A DNA stretch of 64,000 nt, taken from the NCBI GenBank assembly GCA_949825045.1, contig OX463809.1, positions 2,879,501 through 2,943,500 on the forward strand, read 5' to 3'. The notes beneath the pieces were generated by a model. The model was given only the letters and a program-made list of their open reading frames with translations. It searched no databases and was not told the origin of the DNA. This document shows positions 12,201 through 21,524 of this stretch, in pieces (the stretch's first letter is position 1; each line of letters starts with the position of its first letter). A program made the translations under genes and the position numbers. The DNA comes from Argyresthia goedartella. Lineage: Eukaryota > Arthropoda > Insecta > Lepidoptera > Argyresthiidae.

Positions 12201-15200
12201 CGTCCTGGGGGGCCTGTGGCCCGGACCTAACGTGCTATTTATTAATTTATCGTTTTACCTACTTGTTTGGATAATATTGTTTGTTACTGCTAACTGCGGT
12301 GCTAGCATTTGATAACTTTAAAACTATCATCGATCAAGTAATCAACGGGTCAAATAACGTGTCGGTTGACCCCCTGATAACGATAACTCAACTGAACTGT
12401 TGTTGAATAACAATAACAAATAAATGTTGGTATCTATGTTGTAAAATCATATGATGTAATACTTATACTGCACTGTGCGTGATGTAAGAGTACATTAATT
12501 GATTATTTATCATATTACCTTCCAGGTCTCAAAACCTCCTACGTAAAGCTAGTCTCGCCCACCGCGTTCCTGTCCAAGAAATGTCAGATGATCCCCATCG
12601 AATGGGTGACCCGCCGCCTGGCAACTGGGTCGTTTCTAAAGCGCAACCCTGGTGTTCCTGAGGGCTTCCGTTTCTGCCCGCCCAAGCAGGAAACCTTCTT
12701 CAAGGATGACGCTAACCACGACCCTCAATGGTCCGAGGAGCAGATCGTATCGGCCAAATTTAACTTCAGTGGATTATTGATCGGTAAGATAAAGGCTAAG
12801 GAGCGTCTTAGCTTTGACTTGACCGGAATTGAGATAAACTAGACTCCAGCTACTTGTTGTTGTACCATCTGACTGGTTACAGATAACTTAAACGGATTCT
12901 TTGTATCAGATCGATACGAGCAATGTTGACGTAGAATAACGTTTCAGGTCAGGACGAGATTGACTACATGAGGAGAGCTACAATCCTTGTGTTCGAGATC
13001 TTGGAGAAGGCTTGGGCTCTTCGTGACTGCGCCCTCATTGACATGAAGATTGAGTTTGGAGTAGACGAAGAAGGTAAGTTTGTACTACCCTTAATTTAGT
13101 TAGTACCTACAGCCAGATCTTTAACAAAGATAGTAAAAACATGTTCCAATGCTTCCATTTCTTCTTCAGCATGGTAATGTCGATGTGGGAGACTTATGAC
13201 TTTTAGTTTCATCGGATCGTCGTCCCTTGAAGACGTCCTAAGATGTACTTAATTTAGTGATGGTCTATTTTTGCGGGCAAGATATTTCCGCTTGTATAGT
13301 GGGTACTCGCACTCCCTTTTATAGGGTTCCGTACCTATCCAATGTGTTCAAATCCGCCCTATTGCTGTCACTCACGTGTTCGTGCATCCGTCCGTTCGTC
13401 GTCTGTCATACAGGTTTTACAGCCAAACAACGTAAGTTATAGCTTATTTCTGACTTGGCAAAATTTAATATTAAATGTTTATCTACGCACTAAAATCGAC
13501 TCAGAAACCATACGGCAATGACCTGCATTATGAATTTATGACACATCGATGCGGATATGGCAATTTACAGACAAACAAATTTTACTTTAACGCATCGATT
13601 AATCGATGCGTTAAAGTAAAAATGTTTTGTCTGTGATCGTCAAATAGTCAAAATTGACATTTGTCTTGACGTCTGTACAGTGCCACCAACCTAACTGTTC
13701 AGGTGGCTAAAACGCGAAACTAATGCCCTCCCAGTATGAAATTCCAAATTTCGAAATTTCCAAATGTCTTTATTACTGTAGATATTTACATATACTTATA
13801 GCAATCGTCATTTTTTGCCACTTCTCTACATTGGACCACTGTGGGAGAAGAAGGGCGTAGAAACTCCCACAGATTGATTTTTAGATCTCTTTTTAAAAAT
13901 TGCTTATGCTTAACTAATACAAAATATAATATTTAGTCATTATCATAATTAATAACCAGGAATAAATAATTACAAAATTATTAACAGCAAGGTCTGTGTT
14001 GAGCCAGATTAACCCCATGTACAGAACCATCATTTAAGTAATTTCGAACATTGTAATATCCCTTTTTCGACAAAGTCGCTTTAACATGGATTTTAAATTG
14101 CTCAAATGGCAATTTCAAGAAAAGAAAAGAAATTACATTAGCCTGAAATAGACGCTAGCGACGCTTTCAACTGAACAATTTAGTTTGTGAAACTGCTTTA
14201 CTGACTCGAAACATTCAAACCGCTTTACCGTCTTTGGTGGTACCGCCATGACAGTTGTCATTTGTTTATTTGCTTTTTACGAATGGTTTCTGAACCAGTT
14301 TTAGAGCACTAATGATATGTGTAATGATAAAGTATGTAGCGTTTGCAACTGTATATAATTAGCACTTAAAACACTCGTGTGATGCTGTTATGGAAGTCGC
14401 TCGCTCGTCCCATAAAAACACACTCGTGATTTAAGGCCCCTAATTATAGGATAGTTGCATAAACTACTATTTTAAGCGGGGCTACCATACGGCTAAAGGA
14501 GGGTGCGAAAAAAAAGACCTACTCCATCGAGTGAGGTATCGCTGTTTAGAAGTCTTTGAGAAGATAAATACTGTATTTTTTGTTTAAAAAAATATTGGTA
14601 AACAAAAGAATAAGAAGCCACCAAAGCTAGCTTTTTTATAAAATTCTGTAGATAAGTACCGAAGACATATTTATTATAACCTTAAAATTTGGTGATAATG
14701 TTTTTTTTATGATGTTTATTTGTACGTATATGTTTCTAAAAATACCAATATAATGATAAATCTGATTTTTTTCTTCGAATTTCCCTCATTGTTGGGCTTA
14801 TGTAGAATATTTGGTACGGAATCCCAAATGCGCGAAGACCGACACGCATATGGCCGGTTTTTTAATGTAGCCTGGGTTGTGTTGTGTCCCACTGCTGGGC
14901 AAAGGCTTTCCCTGTCTCAGACCATTCTTCCCTGTCCTGTGCCGCCTCAGCCCCGTCCGGCAACAATATGTCCAAGTCGAATAGTTGTGTTATAGTATAG
15001 TCGCTAATTTTTTCAGGTAACATCTTGCTGGCTGACGTCATCGACTCTGACTCCTGGAGATTATGGCCATCTGGAGACAAGAGGTTGATGGTGGACAAAC
15101 AAGTATGTTGATCTTGTCAGTCTTTTTAATATCCGCAAAGTGCGTCGTCAATAAGCTAAGAATTATCAAATAATTAAAAACTACACACACACAAAAACTG

Positions 15201-16526
15201 AACATAATAAAAAACAAAATACTAAACAAATAAACCGCCCCAGGACATGCCCGACCCAAAGGTACCCATCACACTGGCAGCATTACCGCGCTGCACGGCG
15301 AGTGAGATCCTTTGGATCAGGAACGCTCCGGAACGATTGTCAAAACCTCGGTCCCTCAAGCGTCGCCCAATGTCCTTGACAAACATCCTGCCCTGAACAC
15401 CCCAAATACCCGTGGTCTCGACGGCCAAGGGAACAAACAGGTAGCGCTGTTGATCTTGTACAATCGTACTTCATGATTGTCCTGTGTTAATCCAGGACTT
15501 ATTTTTTTGTGATGCTAATTCAACATGATACATTGCAGCTTGATAGCATACATGTTTCAACAGCGAGTAAGTCAATTGATGCATATATAATTTTGATGTA
15601 TTCCAGGTGTACAGGAATCTGACCACCGTAACAGCTGCTGACCTCGACACTGTAAAGCGGAACTTCACTTGGATCAAGGACCAGCTGGACCACCTGAAGC
15701 CCACCGTCCACCACAAAGTGGTCGTCTTCATGGGTTCACCGGCTGACCAGGAGCACTGCCAGAAGATTGCGAAATGTAAGCTTATCAGACTTTGATGTCA
15801 ATATACATACTGTTTGTCGGATAGCAGACAAATGAACCACTTAATATTTACTCCATAGAGCTGATCATGTCTCTGTAGCTGCGGCAATGGGCTAGCCCCG
15901 TGCCACGCGTAACGAAGTATTGGTTAACTAGCTAAACGTGAGCCCAACTGTGCCTCTGCCACCCCGTGCGGGAAAACGCATGACGCTATGTACATACCAA
16001 TGGTCTACGCGGGTGTCTTATAGAAAGCAACATCGGGAATCAGAGAAGTTTCTGTGGGACAAGTGTTACATTTCAAGCACCCATATTATTTATTAAAATT
16101 ATTTCCTCAGCTGCCCGCGACCTTGGTCTTGACGTCGACCTGCGTGTGACTTCCGCCCACAAAGCCACTGAAGAGACTCTCAAGATTATGCAGCAGTATG
16201 AAGACACTCACGGCGCGTTGGTGTTCATCGCAGTCGCTGGCAGGTCCAACGGCTTGGGCCCAGTGCTCTCAGGAAATACGTCTTACCCCGTGATCAACTG
16301 CCCACCTCCTTCTGACAAGCTCGTCCAGGATATCTGGTCTTCTTTATCTGTGCCATCTGGACTTGGCTGTGCCACGGTGATCTACCCCGACAGTGCCGCG
16401 CTGATGGCTGCTCAGATTATTGGTCTTCAGGACTACCTCGTATGGGCGAGGTTGAGGGTAAAGCAGCTTGACATGGCTGCTTCACTCAGACAAGCTGATA
16501 AGAAGCTAAGAAAACTTACCGTGTAG
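6211..16526 (+). CDS. Paics: PAICS: SAICAR synthetase / AIR carboxylase, seven exons
   Basis: This is the bifunctional cytosolic enzyme of de novo purine synthesis. Its C-terminal domain carboxylates aminoimidazole ribotide to CAIR, and its N-terminal domain joins CAIR to aspartate with ATP to make SAICAR. Exons are 6211-6229, 11910-12113, 12526-12783, 12948-13073, 15017-15102, 15607-15775 and 16111-16526. All borders are GT/AG and the phases agree. The sum is 1278 nt, or 425 residues, equal to the usual animal length. The SAICAR synthetase part shows [15 protein letters not shown] near residues 12-26, the [10 protein letters not shown] block and a [14 protein letters not shown] block. The AIR carboxylase part begins near residue 268 ([11 protein letters not shown]) and shows [10 protein letters not shown] and [20 protein letters not shown]. 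No stops or frameshifts were seen, so the gene looks functional. The first intron is 5.7 kb and holds a Helitron remnant. Confidence 0.95.
6783..7300. repeat. Long palindrome (about 250-bp arms) beside Helitron
   Basis: The left arm (about 6783-7000) and right arm (about 7060-7300) are inverted copies meeting near 7035. Shared blocks include ctaaaaaaacacgcttttat, gctaaccgaactaaaaatta, gaattcaattcagagtaaa and gcgtggggtgc. A second hairpin on gaacaatcaatcagaat lies in the right arm (7149-7187). It sits directly downstream of the Helitron helicase reading frame. Confidence 0.8.
7358..8660 (-). pseudogene. Helitron Pif1-like helicase domain, frameshifted
   Basis: The 417-codon frame shows motif [13 protein letters not shown], then [21 protein letters not shown], a GAKVMLRTN segment, [15 protein letters not shown] and [16 protein letters not shown], in the order of superfamily 1B Pif1 helicases. 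The Walker A motif GGAGTGKT is intact at 8627-8650. Its upstream protein is in another frame, so a small indel near 8655 breaks the enzyme. Likely inactive. Confidence 0.92.
8653..9084 (-). pseudogene. Helitron RepHel, segment N-terminal to helicase
   Basis: A 143-codon frame that continues the Helitron polypeptide upstream of Walker A ([19 protein letters not shown]). In Helitrons this leads into the nucleotide-binding motif. It is truncated upstream by the insert at 9085-9225. Confidence 0.75.
9085..9225 (-). repeat. Short repeat inserted in Helitron
   Basis: This stretch has no place in the Helitron protein and separates two parts of it. Read on the minus strand it runs from 'tatttgtttgatgagaatgg' to 'gtttggggctagatc', which I recall as the 3' end of an interspersed retroposon common in Lepidoptera. 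The family name is not certain. Confidence 0.5.
9226..9718 (-). pseudogene. Helitron RepHel, upstream segment
   Basis: A 144-codon frame that stays open upstream to about 9718. It includes [18 protein letters not shown], a block typical of the region between Rep and helicase in Helitron proteins. It ends abruptly at the (TCCG)n-bearing repeat. Confidence 0.75.
9719..9950 (+). repeat. Interspersed repeat with (TCCG)n block
   Basis: It contains tccgtccgtccgtccg at about 9736-9751 and then caggctgtatctcatgaacc. Near 9859 it has ccggtcaagtgcgagt, a block also found at 37690 (inverted) and 60210. It is one of five members or fragments of this family in the window. Confidence 0.7.
10240..10545 (-). 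repeat. Interspersed repeat with (GGAC)n block
   Basis: It matches 60770-60945 over 'cattctatgaaaatttc', the GACGGACGGACGGAC block and 'gcggaggcttagtaata', 'cccgtttggcacccttcggg'. Non-coding. The orientation is given relative to the copy at 9719. Confidence 0.7.
10600..10890 (+). repeat. LINE or retroposon 3' end
   Basis: The block gcattgtcatcggtccttga, cagacttctggaaactggtg, a short tandem catac run (10829-10856) and aagctaataaaagcgtgtta look like the 3' tail of a widespread insect retroposon. A related segment occurs at 49500-49560. There is no coding sequence. Confidence 0.45.
11104..11555 (+). pseudogene. Reverse transcriptase remnant (non-LTR)
   Basis: Conceptual translation in shifting frames shows an RT finger segment (AFRKNKST), a palm motif A region ending in VDHKVLLEK, then [13 protein letters not shown] (motif B) and an altered FADD box. 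Several stops and frameshifts occur. It is a decayed LINE fragment in PAICS intron 1, about 350 bp before exon 2. Confidence 0.8.
11565..11789 (+). mobile_element. Non-autonomous Helitron-like 3' end
   Basis: It contains 'aaaacggctgaacggatttg' and 'taggatactttttgtcc'. It ends in a short GC hairpin region and CTAG (11786-11789) followed by T, which fits the Helitron rule of a CTRR end inserted before T. The 5' end is not defined. Confidence 0.45.
11910..12113 (+). CDS. Paics: PAICS exon 2
   Basis: Acceptor TTTTCACAG and donor GTGAGT flank codons 7-74. The exon holds the start of the SAICAR synthetase fold ([15 protein letters not shown]), then [20 protein letters not shown], part of the ATP and CAIR binding surface in this family. 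Confidence 0.95.
12526..12783 (+). CDS. Paics: PAICS exon 3
   Basis: Codons 75-160. It carries [20 protein letters not shown] and [16 protein letters not shown], hallmark SAICAR synthetase segments. Flanked by CCTTCCAG and GTAAGA. Confidence 0.95.
12948..13073 (+). CDS. Paics: PAICS exon 4
   Basis: Codons 161-202, with the helical segment ending [14 protein letters not shown] that precedes the conserved DVIDSDSWR region of exon 5. Flanked by GTTTCAG and GTAAGT. Confidence 0.95.
13301..13425 (-). repeat. Fragment of the (TCCG)n repeat family
   Basis: Contains 'tagggttccgtacc', 'ccgtccgttcgtc' and 'catacaggttttacagcc', a diverged part of the family at 9719, 10240, 37287 and 60185. Lies in PAICS intron 4. 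Confidence 0.5.
13568..13635. repeat. Perfect 42-bp palindrome in PAICS intron 4
   Basis: 13580-13621 is its own reverse complement, centred on ATTAAT, with flanking acagacaaaca / tgttttgtctgt extending the hairpin imperfectly. It is too long to arise easily by chance and may be the core of a foldback element. Confidence 0.8.
13737..14125 (-). mobile_element. LINE 3' end (antisense copy)
   Basis: The reverse complement matches 17740-18100 over the end of the RT C-terminal frame and the 3' UTR, including the hairpin CTGTGGGAG / CTCCCACAG (13839-13847 and 13864-13872). It is a 5'-truncated retrotransposon copy in PAICS intron 4. Confidence 0.85.
14330..14485. repeat. Imperfect inverted-repeat (MITE-like) segment
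   Basis: The arms 'tttgcaactgtatataatta...cttaaaacactcgtg' and 'cactcgtgatttaaggcccc...ttgcataaact' are inverted copies. The layout resembles the foldback family at 29925-30255, but the sequence differs. Confidence 0.55.
14862..14980 (-). pseudogene. LINE ORF2 C-terminal scrap
   Basis: The minus strand encodes [20 protein letters not shown], a C-terminal block frequent in insect non-LTR reverse transcriptase ORFs. It is truncated on both sides and lies just before PAICS exon 5. Confidence 0.6.
15017..15102 (+). CDS. Paics: PAICS exon 5
   Basis: Codons 203-231 ([20 protein letters not shown] and on) close the SAICAR synthetase domain. The exon ends on a whole codon before donor GTATGT. Confidence 0.93.
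15222..15428 (-). pseudogene. Retroelement protein C-terminal fragment
   Basis: A 68-codon frame with the blocks [20 protein letters not shown] and [13 protein letters not shown] recall these from the C-termini of invertebrate RT-type mobile element proteins. It is isolated in PAICS intron 5 and clearly not a host exon. Confidence 0.6.
15607..15775 (+). CDS. Paics: PAICS exon 6
   Basis: Codons 232-287. It spans the interdomain linker and the beginning of the AIR carboxylase domain ([14 protein letters not shown]). The Gly-Ser pair at residues 274-275 belongs to the substrate phosphate loop of PurE-type enzymes. Confidence 0.95.
16111..16526 (+). CDS. Paics: PAICS exon 7 (stop)
   Basis: Codons 288-425 and TAG. 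It contains the AIR carboxylase core: [39 protein letters not shown] and SGLGCATV, ending [11 protein letters not shown]. Confidence 0.97.
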
Positions 16527-16679
16527 CGGTGTGAACCGGAATCTATTTCTGTAAATGTATTTGGATCTTAGTAATGATTTCAAAAATAGAGACATATAAA
16601 GTGATTTATATTTTTGTTATGAACAACTTTTGAATCGATTTCGTTATATTTAGGTACCTACGTAAAATGTTAACATTCC

Positions 16680-16685
16680 AATAAA
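16680..16685 (+). terminator. PAICS polyadenylation signal
   Basis: AATAAA 154 nt after the stop codon, with AT-rich sequence following. It is the first canonical signal downstream and gives a short 3' UTR. Confidence 0.7.
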
Positions 16686-16789
16686 ATTTGAAAACAATGA
16701 AATATCCTGTTTAATTTGATGGAAATCAGGCTACCTAGTTCTCACCATCCTCCACCTCCAATTTGGTCCAAATTTGGGTAGGTGACTGT

Positions 16790-17240
16790 AGTAGTGACAC
16801 GTTTTAGTGTATTGTATGACTTTGTATGTGTTAGTAGCAGTTCGCTATTTTTGCTGGTGGTGGCAGCCGGACACTGCCCCCCCGCCCCGGTTGGTGCCGT
16901 CGTTGATATAACCGCCAAGTTTCTTGGCGCCTGAGTGAAACCTGGAGGAGGTGGCGATGCATAGAAACAAGAGGCGAGAGGGAGAGAGAGAGAGAGAGAG
17001 GTAACACTAGTTAAACAGTTTGCAAAATTTCTTTTTTTTTGTGTGTAAATTCTGAGGTTCAGCCATATTTTTGTTGCAGTTTTGAGATATTTTGATAAAA
17101 AAATCGGGGATTATTTGTTTAGCATTTAAATACATGCCACATATAACAAGGTATACGCTGTGCCCAGCTGTTACCTCTCTCTCTCTCGCCCATGCATACA
17201 TCTGTCTTGTACCCGTGTGCAATTGCACCCCCTCTAGCTA
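16790..17240. repeat. Downstream of PAICS: inverted (GA)n/(CT)n segments
   Basis: A (GA)n run at 16973-17000 followed by ggtaac is mirrored by gttacctctctctctctc at 17168-17188, and the flanks gcgatgcata / catgcatac also pair. This is a weak foldback with simple repeats. No gene was seen. Confidence 0.5.
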
Positions 17241-17499
17241 GGCGTCATTCACAGGCCAATGCACTGAAATGAAACCCATGTGAAGTGTGTGAAGCAGTTA
17301 TCGTTTGATGTTACTATTAGCCATGGCTCAAAATATTAGCTCTTTATTTTTGTTGGAAAGGAAAAAAATGTAATCACCCATGCCCAGGTGTCAGACCTCC
17401 CTGCTATGTCCGAGTTCCTACACATTGAGCTGGCATCAGCTCATTTATTATACGGACTTATTCTCTAGGAGGGACAGGAAAAATATATAGTGAAGATTA

Positions 17500-18110
17500 A
17501 GAGATACCATCTTAAGCATATTCCCAGAGGTAGCCGTGCGGGAGGTGTTGGATTCTTCGTGCGCCGTGGGTTACGTGTACCTATACAGTATACGCGTGCG
17601 TGACCACCCCATCTTCGCCACTGGAACAAATGTGGTTAGATTTCCGTCTACCCGGCATCCCGGCATCCCGGCTTAGACTCACGAAGGTTAGCAATTCTTT
17701 CAAGGGTCAGTGCATTCTCTACTACAACAAGATACCTCTGGAGATCTTGAAATTGCCATTTGAGCAATTTAAAACAATGTTAAAGCGACTTTGTCGAAAA
17801 AGGGGTATTACAATGTTCAAGATTACTTAAATGACGGGACTGTATGGGGTTAATCTTGTTCAACACAGACCTTGCTGTTAATAATTTTGTAATTATTTAT
17901 TCCTGCTTATTAATTGTTATAATTAATATTGTAATATTTGTAATAGCAAGCTATTTTTTAAAGAGATCTAAAAATCAATCTGTGGGAGTTTCTACGCCCT
18001 TTTTCTCCCACAGTGGTGCAATGTAGAGAAGTGACAAAAAATTACGATTGCTAAGTTTAAGTAAATATCTTATATATATATATAAAGACATTTGATTGAT
18101 TGATTGATTA
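17500..18110 (+). mobile_element. Internally deleted LINE copy
   Basis: It begins with an endonuclease-type block (RAGGVGFFVRRGLRV, about 17532-17576), then jumps to the RT C-terminus (GQCILYYNKIPLEILKLPFE, 17705-17764). A 3' UTR follows with the hairpin 17980-17988 / 18005-18013, and then a (TTGA)n tail near 18090-18118. It is the same family as the antisense copy at 13737. Confidence 0.8.
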
Positions 18111-18499
18111 ATTGATTGACATCGGAAAAATAGCCGTATGTACCGCATATAGGCCAGAGAATGAAAAATTTCATTTCGAAAAATTTCATTTCATAGACAC
18201 CAATATTTGTATTGGAAAATATTTTTATTTGACTAAGGATAGGTATTACCTATCTAGGTTTTATACAAAACAGATAGCACAGTCACTATCTTATTTTATT
18301 TTGAACTCAGTCAAGTTTTTGACTAATGAAACGCCTGCTTCTATTGAGCAGTGTAATAATAATGACATGTACTCCTTGGAATCTGTTCCAAGCTCTTTAA
18401 ATTAACCCATAGGACAACAGAGAGTAACTCTGGCAGTAATATTAATATTTGTATAAATATACCTTCATCTTGCCCATTAAATCAAGTTACTAGTAATGA

Positions 18500-21282
18500 A
18501 AAATGTAAAAGTAAGAATATTTTAAACGTGGTTCATCAAAATATACAGGGCATGTTAAGTAAAGAACTGGAAATTGAGTTATTCATGAACTGTAATAATA
18601 TTGATATTTTATGTATAACAGAGCACTTTTTAAAGAGTTATCAGTTCATGTTCAACTTTAATAACCACCACGTTGCTAGTTCGTTCAACAGAAAAACAGC
18701 TGATCGCGGTGGCTCCTTAATACTTGTAAATAATAGTTTTAAATATAAGGAACGAGTTGACATAGTGAGCCTGTCTCTTGAGCGTACCATGGAAATAGCC
18801 TGTATTGAACTTGAACAAATTATTGTAATGAGCGTATACAGACCACCAGATTCATCCTTTGATTTATTCGAAAAGAAAATGGATGAAGTGTTGTTTAAAA
18901 TCAGCGATAAAAACAATTTTTTTTATAATTTGTGGTGATTTTAATGTTAATCTGTTAGAGGATAATAATATTTGTACTAGATTAAAATCTTTATTTTTAT
19001 GTCACAACATGAACTATCTGTTTTTGGAGCCTACTAGAATTACTGCAACATCTGCTACCTGCATTGACAATATATTTACTAACATTACGCCCATTTTCAA
19101 ATCGGTCATCAATAAATTAACCTCTGATCACTCTGGTCAGATACTCAATATTAAAATAAAAAAGGACCAAAAAGAGGATATTACATGTGTGCCCGTTAGT
19201 GACACTCGGCTTGAACACTACAGGAATAATATTTTAGATAAACTATGGGAAATACCATACAGTGACGATCCAAATTTGTTGTACAACTCAGTATTTAACC
19301 TTGTCAAAAATGAATATGATACGGTATTTAAATCAAAAACTATAAAAGTTAATAACAAAGCTTTGTTTAGTGATTGGGCGACAGTTGGAATTCATAGGAG
19401 CAGACGAAGATTATATGAACTCTATGAAGAGAAATCATATAACAAAAAGACGGCCTTTCTAGATTATGTTCGTAGTTATTCAAAAATGTTTAAACGCGTT
19501 TGTGCCGTAGCTAAATCTAATTTCATTAAAAACAAAATTGAATCTAGTAGCAATGTAATGAAAACGACTTGGCAAATTATAAACAGAGAGACTGGAAAGG
19601 CCAAAGCTACACATAATAACTTCAAGCTTAAGATAGATAATCAATTGCTAAGTACAGACCTAGAAGTAGCAAAAGCTTTCGAAAATTTCTTTACGGACAT
19701 TCCAGTTTCAACAACCAAGTCTTTAAATTCATCTCCCGCTGCTGCTGAATCTATACTTAAACAAAACTTTGAGGAATGTAAAACAGATTTTAAATTTAGG
19801 CACGTAAAAAAGACAGCTGACGCCCATGGTCTATCAGTAAAAATTATTAGTTCCATTGTAGATTGTATTGCACCTCACCTTTGTTGTATATTTAATCAAT
19901 GTATAGATAGTGGTGTGTTTCCTGACTTGATGAAACTAAGTAAAGTTATACCTTTGTTCAAAGCTGGTAGTACATCAGACCCCACCAATTTTAGACCCAT
20001 ATCGATACTACCAACGCTTAGCAAAATATTTGAAAAACTCATACTTAATCAATTGCAAAGTCATTTTTATCTCAATAATTTAATTCATATTGCTCAGTTT
20101 GGTTTCACAAAGGGTCGTTCAACAGCGTTCGACAATATTTTTGATGCCTGGGAAGACGCAATGGATGCAATAGGTGTCTTCTGCGATCTATCCAAGGCTT
20201 TTGATTGCGTCCATCATGACACTCTTGTCAGGAAGTTACGCCATTATGGTGTAAAAGATCAGGCACTTGACCTTCTGGAGTCATATCTAACAGATAGGGT
20301 TCAGATGGTCGATGATAATGGGAAAAGATCACCTGGGTTTTCAATAAGTATGGGCGTACCGCAAGGTTCAATTCTTGGTCCTTTCTTGTTTTTAGTATAT
20401 ATTAATGATTTACCTTACCTAGTTAAAGCAAAACATGGGTTAGTATTGTTTGCCGATGATACTTCTTTGATATTTAAAGTTAAATGACAGCAATCAAATT
20501 ATGACGAGGTAAACAATGCTATCTCTAGTATAGTGAACTGGTTTACTGTTAACAATTTATTACTTAATGAAAAGAAAACTAAATGTATTAAATTCGTGTT
20601 ACCCAATGTGAACCCGGTAACTACAGACATATTTATAAAAGGACAGAGATTGGACCTTGTGCAGTCGACTGTCTTTTTGGGCATTACTTTAGACGCCAAA
20701 CTACAATGGGATCCTCATATAAATAAATTGTCGAACAGACTGAGTTCGGCAGCGTTCGCAGTTAAAAAAATTAGAGCTCTTACCGACGTAGACACCGCTA
20801 GACTAGTCTACTTTAGTTACTTTCATAGTCTAATGACCTATGGTATTTTATTGTGGGGTCACGCTGCGAATGCTAATAGTATATTTATTCTGCAGAAACG
20901 GGTTGTTCGTGCAATTTATAGATTAGGGCCTAGAGTGTCACTGAGGGAAAAGTTTAAAGAAATCAATATTCTGACATTTGTGTCTCAATATATCTATGAC
21001 AATCTTGTGTATGTAAAAAGAAATATAACTAATTTTCAGAAGTACAGTGATATACACAATTTTAATACTAGAAATAAAGACAAGTTGGTTGCTTATGTAA
21101 GCCGACTACATAAAATTAGTAATTATTTTAAAGGCAATTATATACGCTATTACAATAAGGTCCCTACTGATATTAAAAACTTACCTTTAGACAAGTTTAA
21201 AATAACAATAAAACAGAAATTTTATAAAAATGGTTACTATAGGATATCTGATTACTTAGAGGACAGATGTCCATGGGAATAG
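18500..21282 (+). pseudogene. LINE ORF2: endonuclease and reverse transcriptase
   Basis: The endonuclease part starts near VVHQNIQGMLSKELEIE and contains ITEHFLKS, a GGSL block, VYRPPDS and, after a frameshift, CGDFNVNLL. The shift lies in a T-run (18919-18926), where one T too many moves the frame. The RT follows: FRPISILPTLSKIFEKLI, QFGFTKGRSTA, CDLSKAFDCVHHDTL (motif A), [14 protein letters not shown] (motif B) and LFADDTSLIF (motif C). A TGA at 20485-20487 interrupts just after motif C, and the frame then continues to CPWE and the stop. It is a recent copy by its few lesions. Confidence 0.9.
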
Positions 21283-21379
21283 ATTGTTTGAGTAACAGGC
21301 TGTTTCGATATATAATTAGCATTCATTTTGTAATTTGACAATATTTTATTTAAAAAAGGAAACGCAAAAGATGCGATGA

Positions 21380-21413
21380 CTGTGGAGTTTCTTCGGTGAG
21401 CTCTTCTCCACAG
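21380..21413 (+). other. LINE 3' UTR hairpin
   Basis: CTGTGGAG pairs with CTCCACAG over an 18-nt loop. The same position in the other LINE family has CTGTGGGAG / CTCCCACAG with a 16-nt loop. It is likely part of the 3' signal recognised by the reverse transcriptase. Confidence 0.6.
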
Positions 21414-21524
21414 ATTCCGCCATTGTGTTAGTGAACTCACCCAAAAAAATGTAATGACGGATCTAAGTGATGTAACAACATCCTATGGAAATAAATGATT
21501 TTTGATTTGATTTGATTTGACTGT

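Larger units (their letters stand above)
18112..21516 (+). mobile_element. Nearly full LINE (CR1/Jockey-like)
   Basis: A non-LTR retrotransposon holding a short upstream frame (18112-18405), ORF2 (about 18500-21282), a 3' UTR with the hairpin 21380-21387 / 21406-21413, and a tail of TTTGA repeats (21496-21516). It has only two lesions in ORF2. The clade is inferred from RT motifs and tail type. The 5' end is uncertain because it abuts the tail of the previous LINE. It lies at the 5' edge of the errantivirus remnant. Confidence 0.85.
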
